Positions 25,704-34,813 of a stretch of DNA of 64,000 nt are shown here, piece after piece (positions within the stretch are counted from its first letter, which is position 1; each line of letters starts with the position of its first letter). Both the position numbers and the translations under genes were made by a program. The DNA is from Pseudarthrobacter sp. IC2-21 (GTDB lineage Bacteria > Actinomycetota > Actinomycetes > Actinomycetales > Micrococcaceae): contig NZ_CP139145.1 in the NCBI RefSeq assembly GCF_034048115.1, forward strand, positions 62,001-126,000, read 5' to 3'. A model generated the notes under the pieces. That model was given only the letters and a program-made list of their open reading frames with translations. It was not told where the DNA came from and searched no databases.

Positions 25704-27670
25704 TCCAAAGAAGACAACCCTTGACTGACTCAGGAGCAGCGCTCCATGAAACATCACCTCCACACACTCCACGGCTTGGCACCTGCATGCCTGGTATCGC
25801 AGCTGAGCCTGCGCCGGAGTTGGGATCGTTGGCTCTTGCTGCTCCTCGGACAGAGGTGGCTGGCTACGCCCTTTTTTGCGCGCTGGTGGATACCCAACAG
25901 GTACCACCCGGTCCGATGATCGCTCCGGTCGCGAGCATGCCTGCACATTTCTTGGGGCTCGTGGCCGCTGAAGCGCTGGGGCCGGATTGGGATTCACTTT
26001 CACGGACAGCCTGCGGGCCCTTCTTTGGAATCCTCGCAGAGGGAACAGGCGTCTCGAATAACACCTATGGTCGTGGCGTCAGTCGTCTCTTCGTGCTTCC
26101 GTGGGCTTTATCGGCTCGATACGCGAAAGGGCCCGGCAAGCAAGGCCAGACCCAGCCACTTATCCCTTGCCGGGCTGCCAGCAAGGCGTTCCTTCAGCCG
26201 GGATCCTACGTCCTGGGAGCAAGCGCGGCTGCCTCCGCTGGCTTACTCAGCAAAAGCCTCAAATTCCCGCTTGGCCATCGCCGCTGCGGCGGTACGCTTA
26301 CCTCGGCAGCTTTAGTGGGCGGCATATAACGCGGAACCCCCGGGCTTGTCGGCACGTTCCTTGGACTTGTCATCGTCGCCGCAGCCCTCTGCTGACTTCC
26401 GTGGTGTAGCCGGATGCCCGGAAGGACAGGCCTAGGCCTGGTGAGCGTCATCATTCTTTCCCAGTAAACGATCGGAACCTTTTATCACGCCCCACTACGG
26501 CCTGACCACGGTGTCATTCCCGCCGCTAAGGCACTTGGGTACGCAGCTCGTCGCACCGGAGCACCCCTAATGCTCGTCGCCGTATCTCTGATTCAGCGGC
26601 CGCTACTACGTAGATCAAACCGAGCCAGCGGCGATACAACAAGGTGTTGAACGCTGGTTCTGCATGCGCGGTCCCGCACATCTCGTGGAGGACCGGGGCA
26701 GTTTTACTGTCGGTTCTGACTTTTGTGTGAGCTTCTGTGCGTCGAGTCGACTGGCCACCGGTTGGAGTGCTCCTGCTGACTTGCTGAGCTTACCCACCCG
26801 GACTGCTGGACACCGGCATCCGACGGGGAAGGACCAGGCGACTCTTCAGGGGACTGGAGGCGCCGGGAGGTGTTCTTGCTCTGAACGAGGATCCTGCTTT
26901 TCATTACCTTTTCTCTTCTCTAGATTTATGAATGGAAGGCGCGGCGGCGAGCCTTCGAACATCAGGACTGAGTGCTTTGGGAGTCCGCTTTTGTTAGCGG
27001 TGGCGCGGAGCGAACGAGGGTCCATACAGTCTGGGAGCCGTGCAGCGGTGGCATGAGTTCTCCTTGCTGGAGGTAACGGATGGGCAGGGGAGCACTCTCG
27101 GGGCCCCACCAGCCACTACAAGGCGCGTGGTGCCCTGTTCTTGCGTTGATGGTTGAACCGTTCGAGCGGTTCACCTGAAGCTGCAGCACGGATGCCCCTT
27201 TTTTCGGCGTGGTCCTGACAATAGGCCTGAGCGTGAATGCGGGGTGGAGAATCAGGCTGTCCCATGATCGTAGGGAAGGCCTTAACTTGAGTCACCGTAC
27301 AGTTCGTCAAAACTTCTGCTTTTGTCTGTACTGATCGCCAAAACAGCCGTCTTGGCTTTCCCGGGTCCTTGATAGAGTCCTTCAAGCAGGGTTGAGATGG
27401 ACCCGGATACGTTCCCTCCAGTCCAGGAGTGACTGCGTGCAAATCTTGGAGGCCCGGGTTCGTGCCGGGTCACTTGAACCTGGTAGTGCAATGCTCTGCT
27501 TCCTCCGGTGAGCAGCTCCTGCACTATCCGCCTGACCCCGTGGCACTGCCCTCACAGGGCTCAGGAACGACTAGGGTCGTCACTTCAGCGAGGCCACTTG
27601 AACGTCGGATGTTTGGGCTTCTCGAGCACCAGGCCCGACTCGTTTAGGTCCTGCTCAGCGGGCGATACTC
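25704..27670. other. Gene-poor, apparently decayed region
   Basis: About 2 kb hold no convincing intact gene. Between roughly 26160 and 26470, short hydrophobic phrases appear in different frames (for example GLVGTFLGLVIVAAALC from about 26341 and TGLGLVSVIILSQ near 26430), as expected of a frameshifted membrane transporter remnant. Around 26880-26940 the DNA is unusually pyrimidine-rich. The motif CACTTGAAC occurs at 27471-27479 and 27595-27603, but I found no transposase frame or terminal inverted repeats. The region separates two catabolic modules and probably accumulated through past insertions and deletions. Confidence 0.45.
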
Positions 27671-28870
27671 ATGGAACCAGGAGGCACGGCAACCGTTATG
27701 GTAAGCCTGCGCACTGCCCTCGCAGAGGGCGTCAAGGAGTGGAAGCCGCGGGTTCAGGCCATGGCCCACGAAATTTATTCCCACGCTGAGGTGGCATTCG
27801 AGGAGGTCCGCTCGTCGGAGGCGGCAGCGGCGCTGTTGGCGGAAGGCGGCTTCATCGTCGAGCGGGGCACCGGTGGTCTTTCGACAGCTTTTACAGCTAC
27901 TGCCGGAAGCGGTTCCCTGAAGGTGGCGCTGTGCGTGGAATACGACGCGCTTCCAAACATTGGACATGCGTGCGGGCACAACCTTATTGCTGGCGCGTCA
28001 GTCGGGGCTGCCCTTGCCCTCAGGCCCTATGTGGATGAGCTCGGCATCACACTGAAGGCCATTGGCACCCCCGCTGAGGAAAGCGGTGGCGGCAAAGCGC
28101 TTCTTCTTGAACGTGGGGCATTTGACGGGATCAGCCTCGCCCTGATGGTTCATCCTGTCCAGGATGGGGTGACCTATAACCCGGCAGGTACCAGCGCCCA
28201 GGCGATGGGCAGGTACCGGGCGACGTTCATTGGAAGAGCCGCACATGCGGCAGCAGCCCCCCATCTGGGCGTAAACGCTGCAGATGCTGCCGTGCTAAGC
28301 CAAGTCGCGGTCGGGTTATTGCGTCAGCAGATACCGGGAGACCACCGAATAGCTCTATTTGTAGCTGAGGCGGGTCATGCCACGAACATCATCCCGGAAC
28401 GGGCGGTGGTCGAGTTTGAGTGCCGGGCATTCACATTGAGTGAATATGATGCCCTGCTTGAACGCGTCCGCGGATGTTTCGAAGGTGCCGCCATGGCCAC
28501 CGGAACAACACTAATTATTGAGGCCACCGAACCGGCATATGAGCCGTTACTCCAGGACAATGCCCTGGCTGCACACTGGACTGACGCGATGTACACGTTC
28601 GGTAAGGACACGTCTACGTCCGCCGGGATGAGTGGAGGGTCAACCGATATGGGCAACGTCTCCCAGGTAATTCCCACCCTGCACCCCTGGCTGAGCATCC
28701 CCGGGGCAAATGTGCCAATTCACTCTCACGAGTTCGCAGTATTTGCCGATTCCCCTGAGGCATACAGCGTGATGTTCGAGGCAGCAACCGCTCTGGCGTG
28801 GACAATCGCCGGCGCAGCAACGACCCCCGCCGAAAGAGAACGCTTTCTCAAAGCGGCATACCGCCGCTAA
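27671..28870 (+). CDS. M20-family amidohydrolase
   Basis: The 399-residue protein has the M20D metallopeptidase pattern: EIYSHAEVAFEE early, then CVEYDALPNIGHACGHNL with metal-binding Asp and His, GTPAEESGGGK with the catalytic and ligand glutamates, and TDMGNVSQVIPTLHPWL near the end. Such enzymes hydrolyse N-acyl, N-carbamoyl or aminobenzoyl-glutamate type amide bonds in the cytoplasm. The start is 27671 or an in-frame ATG at 27698; AGGAGG precedes the latter at a long spacing of 13 bases. The gene converges on a permease-HyuB-HyuA unit, so a role in the same nitrogen-compound route, such as hydrolysis of an N-carbamoyl or N-acyl amino acid released by ring opening, is plausible but inferred. 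Confidence 0.87.
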   Translation: MEPGGTATVMVSLRTALAEGVKEWKPRVQAMAHEIYSHAEVAFEEVRSSEAAAALLAEGGFIVERGTGGLSTAFTATAGSGSLKVALCVEYDALPNIGHACGHNLIAGASVGAALALRPYVDELGITLKAIGTPAEESGGGKALLLERGAFDGISLALMVHPVQDGVTYNPAGTSAQAMGRYRATFIGRAAHAAAAPHLGVNAADAAVLSQVAVGLLRQQIPGDHRIALFVAEAGHATNIIPERAVVEFECRAFTLSEYDALLERVRGCFEGAAMATGTTLIIEATEPAYEPLLQDNALAAHWTDAMYTFGKDTSTSAGMSGGSTDMGNVSQVIPTLHPWLSIPGANVPIHSHEFAVFADSPEAYSVMFEAATALAWTIAGAATTPAERERFLKAAYRR

Positions 28871-28943
28871 ACTCTCACCGCGAAGGTACCCCATGAGTAC
28901 CCGGACGAAGTGCAGGCAGAGACAAAGTAAATGTGTTCGTGGG

Positions 28944-28979
28944 CGAACTCCATCGGACCACTTTGTCCGATGGAGTTCG
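28944..28979. terminator. Bidirectional hairpin between convergent genes
   Basis: Arms at 28944-28958 and 28965-28979 pair perfectly over 15 bp with a 6-base loop. It lies between the ends of the M20 gene (28870) and the permease gene (29004), where it can stop transcription from both sides. Confidence 0.8.
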
Positions 28980-29003
28980 GCCGCACGTGCTAGCGATATG
29001 GCC

Positions 29004-30530
29004 TCAGCTGGCGGGATGCGAAAGGGCAGGATCCAACTCTTCATCGGATCGGTCGCTTGTATATGCTGAACTGATTAGACGCGGCGGGGAGAGCTTATAG
29101 GCGCCGTAATAGACGCCTGCCGCCAGGGCCATGGTGATCAGGGGCGTGAGCTGGGAAACTACGGGCCACGCTGTTTGCTCAGTGAGTCCAATTCCGGTTG
29201 CTGAAGCGAATACCCAGGCTATTGCTCCGGGGCTGACCGCTTTGAGATTGGCCGGGCGAATATCGGGGACAAGATTTTGTGTTTTCCTGTTCAGTCCGAT
29301 GAATACCAGCGCGATGGCAACCCAGGCTGTTACGAATACGCCCTGCCAGGCCAGGGCTTTGAGTAGGTAGCTCAGAACGTCCGTGAGCATGAGTAGAAAG
29401 GCTAGTGCGCCGCAGACGATTACCCATACATAGCGGGGCAGGTTGAGCCTAAATACCCGGCTTGCAAAGGCCGAGAGGTTTTCGGATGCCAGGAAGTAGT
29501 TGGCGGTATTGATGCGGGTCTGTGAGATGAGAATGATGAGCAGGCCGGCCAGTCCGAGCGATGAGATAAACGCTTGGACGACGCCGGTTTCCGAGGCTTC
29601 AATTCGCCATGCACTCATGATGTAGATGCCAACGAGCCCGTTCAGGCCGAATGTGAATGCGTAGAAGACCCATCCAAATGTCACCGTCCCCAGGAATTTT
29701 TCGTCTTGCTTTCGTCCCAGCCGGGCATAGTCAAAGGTGTACATCATCATGATGTAGACGCCCATGTAGATAAGGTACGAAGTGAGCCAGCCTGGCAGTG
29801 CTGATGAGACGGCGGCCTGGCCAATCCAGTCTGTGGGTACTCCCCGGATGAGAGTAGCGGCGACGACCACCGCAATCAGACCAGCTACGTAGAGCGGGAG
29901 TAGGACACCGTTGAGTTTGTCCAGCCAGTTCTGCACGCCCCCCAGGGCTAGTGGTATGGCGTAGAGCACGACGATGCCGTACCAGATGACGATACTTCCA
30001 CCAAAGTACTCGTGGAACGCGATGGCGATGATGGACCCTTCGAACACTGCGTAGTAGATGGCGGTTGCTGCGAAGATCAGCGATGCCAGTGCCGAACCGA
30101 CAAGGCCGAAGAGCGTACGGGAGAAGAGGCTGACCGTGAGCCCTGTCCGCGCGGCATAGCGCGAGAGCACCAGGTTGATGGCACCGTAAGTGACAACGGT
30201 GAGCGCCATTCCGATCAGTGTGTTTACGACGCCCACTGCTCCTGCTGAAGCCACCGCGACGTAGATCCAGAACATAGCGGAGAATACTGCCCACCAGGCC
30301 ATCGTGAGCGACCATCTTCCGGCACGCTCCGTGACGGGTAGAACGTAATTTGAGTATGACAATTTTGCACCTTTCAAATCTTTGAAGAAGCCTGGGGGAG
30401 GATGCTTGGCCGTAGATCGTTTCGGGAGGAGCCATCCTGGCTCCTCCGCGGTTCGAGCCGGCGTTAGTTCCCTGCCAGATTGAGTTGCTTCCCTCACCGT
30501 GGTCACGGATCTGTCGCGATTGCAGGGCAA
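29004..30530 (-). CDS. NCS1-family permease (cytosine/purine/hydantoin type)
   Basis: The frame codes for up to 508 residues with about twelve hydrophobic segments. The pattern of the first helices (WSLTMAWWAVFSAMFWIYVAVASAGAVG, then TGLTVSLFSRTLFGLVGSALASL) fits the nucleobase-cation-symport-1 family, whose members import cytosine, allantoin, hydantoins or vitamins with protons or sodium. The 5' end is uncertain: the frame begins at TTG 30530, with GTG codons at residues 9 and 12, none with a clear ribosome-binding site. A 10-bp hairpin lies between HyuB and this gene. Its companions HyuA and HyuB suggest a hydantoin-like ring compound as cargo, as known for Mhp1; the actual substrate is unproven. 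Confidence 0.85.
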   Translation of the reverse strand: MPCNRDRSVTTVREATQSGRELTPARTAEEPGWLLPKRSTAKHPPPGFFKDLKGAKLSYSNYVLPVTERAGRWSLTMAWWAVFSAMFWIYVAVASAGAVGVVNTLIGMALTVVTYGAINLVLSRYAARTGLTVSLFSRTLFGLVGSALASLIFAATAIYYAVFEGSIIAIAFHEYFGGSIVIWYGIVVLYAIPLALGGVQNWLDKLNGVLLPLYVAGLIAVVVAATLIRGVPTDWIGQAAVSSALPGWLTSYLIYMGVYIMMMYTFDYARLGRKQDEKFLGTVTFGWVFYAFTFGLNGLVGIYIMSAWRIEASETGVVQAFISSLGLAGLLIILISQTRINTANYFLASENLSAFASRVFRLNLPRYVWVIVCGALAFLLMLTDVLSYLLKALAWQGVFVTAWVAIALVFIGLNRKTQNLVPDIRPANLKAVSPGAIAWVFASATGIGLTEQTAWPVVSQLTPLITMALAAGVYYGAYKLSPPRLISSAYTSDRSDEELDPALSHPAS

Positions 30531-30540
30531 TGAAGATGAC

Positions 30541-30573
30541 GGGTCCGCCGACGCGATCAGCGCCGGCGGACCC
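30541..30573 (-). terminator. Hairpin between hyuB and the permease gene
   Basis: Arms at 30541-30550 and 30564-30573 pair perfectly over 10 G+C-rich base pairs with a 13-base loop. In the 62-base gap after hyuB it may reduce read-through into the permease gene or stabilise the upstream mRNA. Confidence 0.55.
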
Positions 30574-30592
30574 GGTGTTGGTCAGAATGTGT

Positions 30593-32599
30593 TTAGTGCC
30601 AGTGGGACGACGAACGCTTTTCCATGCTCTTGCGGAACTCTGAGGTGGTCTCCGGGAACAGTTCTCCGGTGCCCCAGTCCAGGATGACGCCGTGGCGGCG
30701 GATCACATCGAGCATGTCCACCTCTCCGGCGCGGTACTTCTCGGCCACTGCGACGGGATCGGCGGTGAGCCACCCTGGCCGGTCGGCACGGATCTGCTGG
30801 CGCAGCTCCAGGCTGGCTGCTTGATCGATCTCGAACTGGTCCATGTCACGATCGATCTCGCGGATGATGACGCCGTAGTCCTTCGCTGCGCGTTCGATCG
30901 ACACGTACTGGTCGATGACGTCTTCGAGGACTTCGTCGAAGGGGCGTTCCAGGGGGTCGCCGTAGCCGCCACCACCAGCGGACGGGCGGGTAAAGGAATC
31001 TCCGGAGTGCAGCGGAACGGCTGAGAAGTTGGACCCGAGGAACTCTTCCTGATCGGTGCCCTTGTTCATCCAGACACCGTGTGGGATCGACGGCAGGCCG
31101 CCTTCGATGCCCCACGTGATGGAGCGTGCACGGTCGCAGCAGTAGCTCATCACGGTCTTCGTCGCGTCGACGAGGGTGCCGCCCTTTTCGATGCCGAGGC
31201 CGCCTCGGAATCGACCGGGGCCGCCGGAGTCGGTGCCGATCTGGTGCACGGTGGTCAGGACCGGTGACAGCCGCTCCTGACCTTCGATGGGCTGGACCGC
31301 CAGGCCGGGTCCGAAAACCGGGGCAGTGGCGCTGGCGCCGTCCTTGGAGGCTCGGCCTCCCCAGCCGCCGGCCATCCAGTCGTACCACATGAAGTAGGGG
31401 TTGTCGTCGGTGCGGCCGTCGCGGCCACCGACCAGGAGGTACTCGAGGTTGAAGGCGCAGGCCATGGCGCGTTCAGGCATGATCCGGGACCACAGCTCGA
31501 AGATCCCGTTCATCAGCTTTTCGTAGGGACCGGAGCAGAACCCGGTGACCGCATAGGGCCAACCGGCATTGACCACGGTGCCCTCTGGCCCGATTTCCGC
31601 ATCGACGGCGGCATAGAAGCCAGAGTTCAGCGGAACGTCCGGGAAGAACGTCTTGGTGCCGGCGTAGATAGCCGAGTGGGTGGTGCCGTAACCGGAGTTA
31701 AGGAAGGTTTCCACGGCGGGAGCGGAACCGGTCAGGTCGTAGTGGATGCCCTTGCCGTCCAGCGTTAGTTTGATTTTGATGGGCACCAGGCCCTCGCCCT
31801 TGCCCGGGTCGAAGTCGATGTAGTCGGTGGTCTCCCACACTCCTTGCGGCAGGGATTCCAGTCGGCGCAGGACGATCCGTTCCACGTAATCCTGGGTTTC
31901 CTGCATCGCGGCGACAACCGTCGATTTGGAGTACTTGTCCACCAGTCTGAGGACTTCCCGCTCGCACACGGCGGTCGCTTCGGATTGGGCCTGCAAGTCA
32001 CCCATCGCCTGTCGGGGCGCGCGGGTGTTGGATACGAGGAGCTGGGCGACGTCGTGCAGGAAGACGCCCTTGCTCCAGATCCGGACAGGGGTGATGCGCA
32101 GGCCTTCGCCGAAATGTTCCTTGGCATTGACGTCGAATGAACCTGGAACGTTGCCGCCGATGTCAGCCCAGTGGCCCTTGTTCTGGGCGAAGGCGATTAC
32201 CTCCCCGTCCGAGAAGATCGGCCGGATGAAGCTGACGTCGTTGAAGTGCGTACCGCCGCGGTAGGGGTCGTTGATGGCGAACACATCGCCGGGGTGTATG
32301 TCTTTTCCGAATTCTTCAATGACGGCTTTGCACTGGAAGTGCAGGGTACCGACGTGGACGGCGATGTCGCCGCTGCCCTGCATGACGGTGTTTCCGTTGG
32401 CGTCACAGAGGGCGGAGGAGAAGTCACGGGAGTAGATGACGAAGGAGTAGCAGGTCCTCAGGATCTGCTCGCTCATCAGGTCAACGCTGGTGACGAAGGC
32501 GTTTTTCAGCACCTCGAATGTCACGGGGTCAAGGCCTGATGCCTGCCGCGCATCGGTGTGGGCGACATGGAGATCTGGGATGGTGATCACGTCGGTCAT
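30593..32599 (-). CDS. hyuB: Hydantoinase/oxoprolinase B subunit
   Basis: This protein of about 668 residues belongs to the HyuB family. Recognisable segments are DPVTFEVLKNAFVTSVDLMSEQILRTCYSFVIYSRDFS near the start, then HPGDVFAINDPYRGGTHFNDV, and the C-terminal RPSAGGGGYGDPLERPFDEVLEDV. HyuB acts with HyuA, which splits ATP, to open a cyclic amide such as hydantoin, N-methylhydantoin or 5-oxoproline; acetone and acetophenone carboxylases use the same folds. The ATG at 32599 lies two bases after the HyuA stop; the frame runs upstream to 32656 but would overlap hyuA. The neighbouring NCS1 permease and M20 amidohydrolase favour cyclic-amide hydrolysis over ketone carboxylation. Confidence 0.9.
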   Translation of the reverse strand: MTDVITIPDLHVAHTDARQASGLDPVTFEVLKNAFVTSVDLMSEQILRTCYSFVIYSRDFSSALCDANGNTVMQGSGDIAVHVGTLHFQCKAVIEEFGKDIHPGDVFAINDPYRGGTHFNDVSFIRPIFSDGEVIAFAQNKGHWADIGGNVPGSFDVNAKEHFGEGLRITPVRIWSKGVFLHDVAQLLVSNTRAPRQAMGDLQAQSEATAVCEREVLRLVDKYSKSTVVAAMQETQDYVERIVLRRLESLPQGVWETTDYIDFDPGKGEGLVPIKIKLTLDGKGIHYDLTGSAPAVETFLNSGYGTTHSAIYAGTKTFFPDVPLNSGFYAAVDAEIGPEGTVVNAGWPYAVTGFCSGPYEKLMNGIFELWSRIMPERAMACAFNLEYLLVGGRDGRTDDNPYFMWYDWMAGGWGGRASKDGASATAPVFGPGLAVQPIEGQERLSPVLTTVHQIGTDSGGPGRFRGGLGIEKGGTLVDATKTVMSYCCDRARSITWGIEGGLPSIPHGVWMNKGTDQEEFLGSNFSAVPLHSGDSFTRPSAGGGGYGDPLERPFDEVLEDVIDQYVSIERAAKDYGVIIREIDRDMDQFEIDQAASLELRQQIRADRPGWLTADPVAVAEKYRAGEVDMLDVIRRHGVILDWGTGELFPETTSEFRKSMEKRSSSHWH

Positions 32600-32601
32600 G
32601 A

Positions 32602-34656
32602 TTAGGCTTCCTGCTCGTCTTTGAACTCTGTGAGGTGAATCCGAATGTTGAGCCACTCGTCGATTTCGGCGGTGGTGCGCGGCGGGACGACTGTTGTTGA
32701 GTCGAGCTGGTCGATGATGGCGGGACCCTGGAAGGTCGTGCCTGCCCCGAGTTTGGTGCGGTCGTAGACGGGCGTATCGACCCAGCCGTCCTCACCGAAG
32801 TACACGGGCCGTACTGAATCGGGCTCGCCGGGCCCGGAGACCCGTTTGGTCGCCGGCGCGAAGGAGGGCTTGGGCGTCTTGCCGATTGCGGAGAGCTGCA
32901 GCTGGTAGATTTCCACGGGCTGGTCATCCTGGCGGAACGCAAATTCGCGTTCGTGCTGCTGGTGGAAGCTCTGGATGGCTTCTTCGAGAGCACCGTCGCC
33001 GGTTCCCATGTTCACGGCCAGCGATCGCCATTGTCCCTGATAGCGCATGGAGATGATCCGTTGCAGGATCGAGTTTTCCGCGGATACGCCTTCGTGGCGG
33101 AGCCGTGCGGTGGCTTCCGTTTCGAGGGCCTTGTATTTGCTCTCGAGGTCTTCAGGATCGGCGTGGGCGGCAACCGCCGTATACATTGCGGACAGGTCGT
33201 GCCTGATGTCCACCAGGAGGCAGCCCAATGCGGACGTGACACCGGGGTTGGGCGGAACGACGACCGTGGGAATGTTCAGTTCCCTGGCCACCTCGACGCC
33301 GTGCAGGGCGCCGGCGCCACCGAAGGCGAGCAGCGCGAAGTCGCGGGGGTCGTAGCCGCGGCGGATGGAGATCAGGCGGACGGCGTCGGCCATGTTGGCG
33401 TTCGCGACCTGGAGGATGGCGTGGGCAGCCTCGGCTTCGCTCATGTCCAGCGGTTCAGCGATGGCACGCTTGATCACGGCCTGCGAGAGCCCGCGGTCCA
33501 GCGTCTTCGCTCCACCGGCCAGGGTGGATCCAAGCCTGTTCAAGACCACGTTGGCGTCGCAGTTGGTCGGCTCTTCGCCGCCCATGTTGTAGCAGGCGGG
33601 CCCCGGATCGGCGCCCGCGGACTGCGGGCCGTTCCTCAGGGAACCGGCAATGTCAATGTGCGCAATCGAGCCGCCGCCGGCGCCGATGGTGAGAACCTCG
33701 ATGCTGGGGAAAACGATGGGGTGGCCGTATTCAACCTGCCATTCCTTGGTGATGCGGAGTTCACCGTCGGAGACCAGAGCAATGTCGGTAGACGTGCCGC
33801 CCATGTCCAGGCTCACGGCGTTGTCGAAGCCACACTGCTGGGCAATGTGCTTGGCTGCGATCGCGCCGGCGGCGATGCCGGACGCTGCGAGGCGCACGGG
33901 GTAGCGCTTGACCATGCGGGGGGTCATCGAACCGCCGCCGGAGTGCAGGAGCAGCAGGTCGCCGTCGTAACCGCCGGTTTTGAGCTCGTCGGCGAGGCGG
34001 CTGACGTAGCCGGACACCAGTGGTCCCAGCACGGCGTTGGAAACGGCGGTGTTGAAGCGGTCGTGCTCGAAGATTTCGGGCAGGATCTCGGCCGAGGTGG
34101 AAACCGTGGCTTCCGGAAGTTCCTCTTCCAGGATTTTCCGCATCCGGATTTCGTGCTCGGCGTTGGCGTAGGAGTTGATGAAGCAGACGGCAATGGTTGT
34201 GACACCGCGCTTACGCAGGACCGCGGCGAGACGGCGGGCTTCTTCTTCGTCCAGGGGAGCAACGATGTTTCCGGCGTAATCAATACGTTCGGTCACCTCG
34301 AACCTGTCGCGGCGGCGGATGTAAGGGCCGGTCACATCGTTGTATGCGTCCCACAGGTCGTCTTTGGTGCCGTCCCGGATCTCGATGACGTCCCTGAATC
34401 CCTTGGTCGTGACCATGGCTGCGGGGGGAAAGTTGCGGGTAATCAGGGCGTTTGTTGCTACCGTGGTGCCGTGTGAGAACAGCGACACGTCAGCCAGATT
34501 AATCTCGGCGCGTTCCACTCCGTTCAATATCGCCAGCATGGGGTCAGCTGGTGTCGATGGGACCTTGGTGACACGCATGCGCTGTGTTTCTTCATCGAAA
34601 ATGCAGACGTCGGTAAATGTTCCCCCGACGTCGACGGCGACTCTGAGATTAGACAT
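32602..34656 (-). CDS. hyuA: Hydantoinase/oxoprolinase A subunit
   Basis: This 684-residue protein starts with the ATP-binding motif VAVDVGGTFTDVCIFD, contains LFSHGTTVATNALITR and SLDMGGTSTDIALV, and ends with the usual C-terminal domain (GPAIIDQLDSTTVVPP). It is the ATP-hydrolysing partner of HyuB. GGAGGAAC precedes the ATG at 34656. The gene is first in a minus-strand unit hyuA-hyuB-permease and diverges from a PucR regulator gene across 157 bases, which suggests substrate-dependent induction through that regulator. Hydantoinase, oxoprolinase and acetophenone-carboxylase subunits cannot be separated by eye. Confidence 0.9.
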   Translation of the reverse strand: MSNLRVAVDVGGTFTDVCIFDEETQRMRVTKVPSTPADPMLAILNGVERAEINLADVSLFSHGTTVATNALITRNFPPAAMVTTKGFRDVIEIRDGTKDDLWDAYNDVTGPYIRRRDRFEVTERIDYAGNIVAPLDEEEARRLAAVLRKRGVTTIAVCFINSYANAEHEIRMRKILEEELPEATVSTSAEILPEIFEHDRFNTAVSNAVLGPLVSGYVSRLADELKTGGYDGDLLLLHSGGGSMTPRMVKRYPVRLAASGIAAGAIAAKHIAQQCGFDNAVSLDMGGTSTDIALVSDGELRITKEWQVEYGHPIVFPSIEVLTIGAGGGSIAHIDIAGSLRNGPQSAGADPGPACYNMGGEEPTNCDANVVLNRLGSTLAGGAKTLDRGLSQAVIKRAIAEPLDMSEAEAAHAILQVANANMADAVRLISIRRGYDPRDFALLAFGGAGALHGVEVARELNIPTVVVPPNPGVTSALGCLLVDIRHDLSAMYTAVAAHADPEDLESKYKALETEATARLRHEGVSAENSILQRIISMRYQGQWRSLAVNMGTGDGALEEAIQSFHQQHEREFAFRQDDQPVEIYQLQLSAIGKTPKPSFAPATKRVSGPGEPDSVRPVYFGEDGWVDTPVYDRTKLGAGTTFQGPAIIDQLDSTTVVPPRTTAEIDEWLNIRIHLTEFKDEQEA

Positions 34657-34751
34657 CTATGTTCCTCCAGGAAGCTGATTGGGTAGCAACAACCATCCGC
34701 TGTGACGTGAATCTCTGTCACTGGCGAAACTAAAATTAAGAGACGGAAATC

Positions 34752-34768
34752 ATTGTGAAAATTACAAT
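34752..34768. promoter_or_regulatory. Inverted repeat, candidate operator of the hyu regulator
   Basis: ATTGT (34752-34756) and ACAAT (34764-34768) pair around a 7-base A+T-rich spacer. It sits between the divergent hyuA and PucR genes, 46 bases before the latter. The arms resemble the half-sites at the other PucR gene (GACAATA/TATTGTC at 17644), but in opposite orientation. Confidence 0.4.
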
Positions 34769-34813
34769 CACCCTTCAGTCCGGCGCTCCGTTACGTCGAA
34801 GTTAGGAGTCGGG

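Noticed and set aside
27471..27603. Two CACTTGAAC copies as possible insertion-sequence ends
   Set aside because: They are in the same orientation, no transposase frame lies between or beside them, and no target duplication was seen. They may be chance or part of a decayed element.
32953..34476. A 507-codon plus-strand frame opposite hyuA
   Set aside because: It is valine/glycine-rich without domains; hyuA on the other strand has all family motifs.
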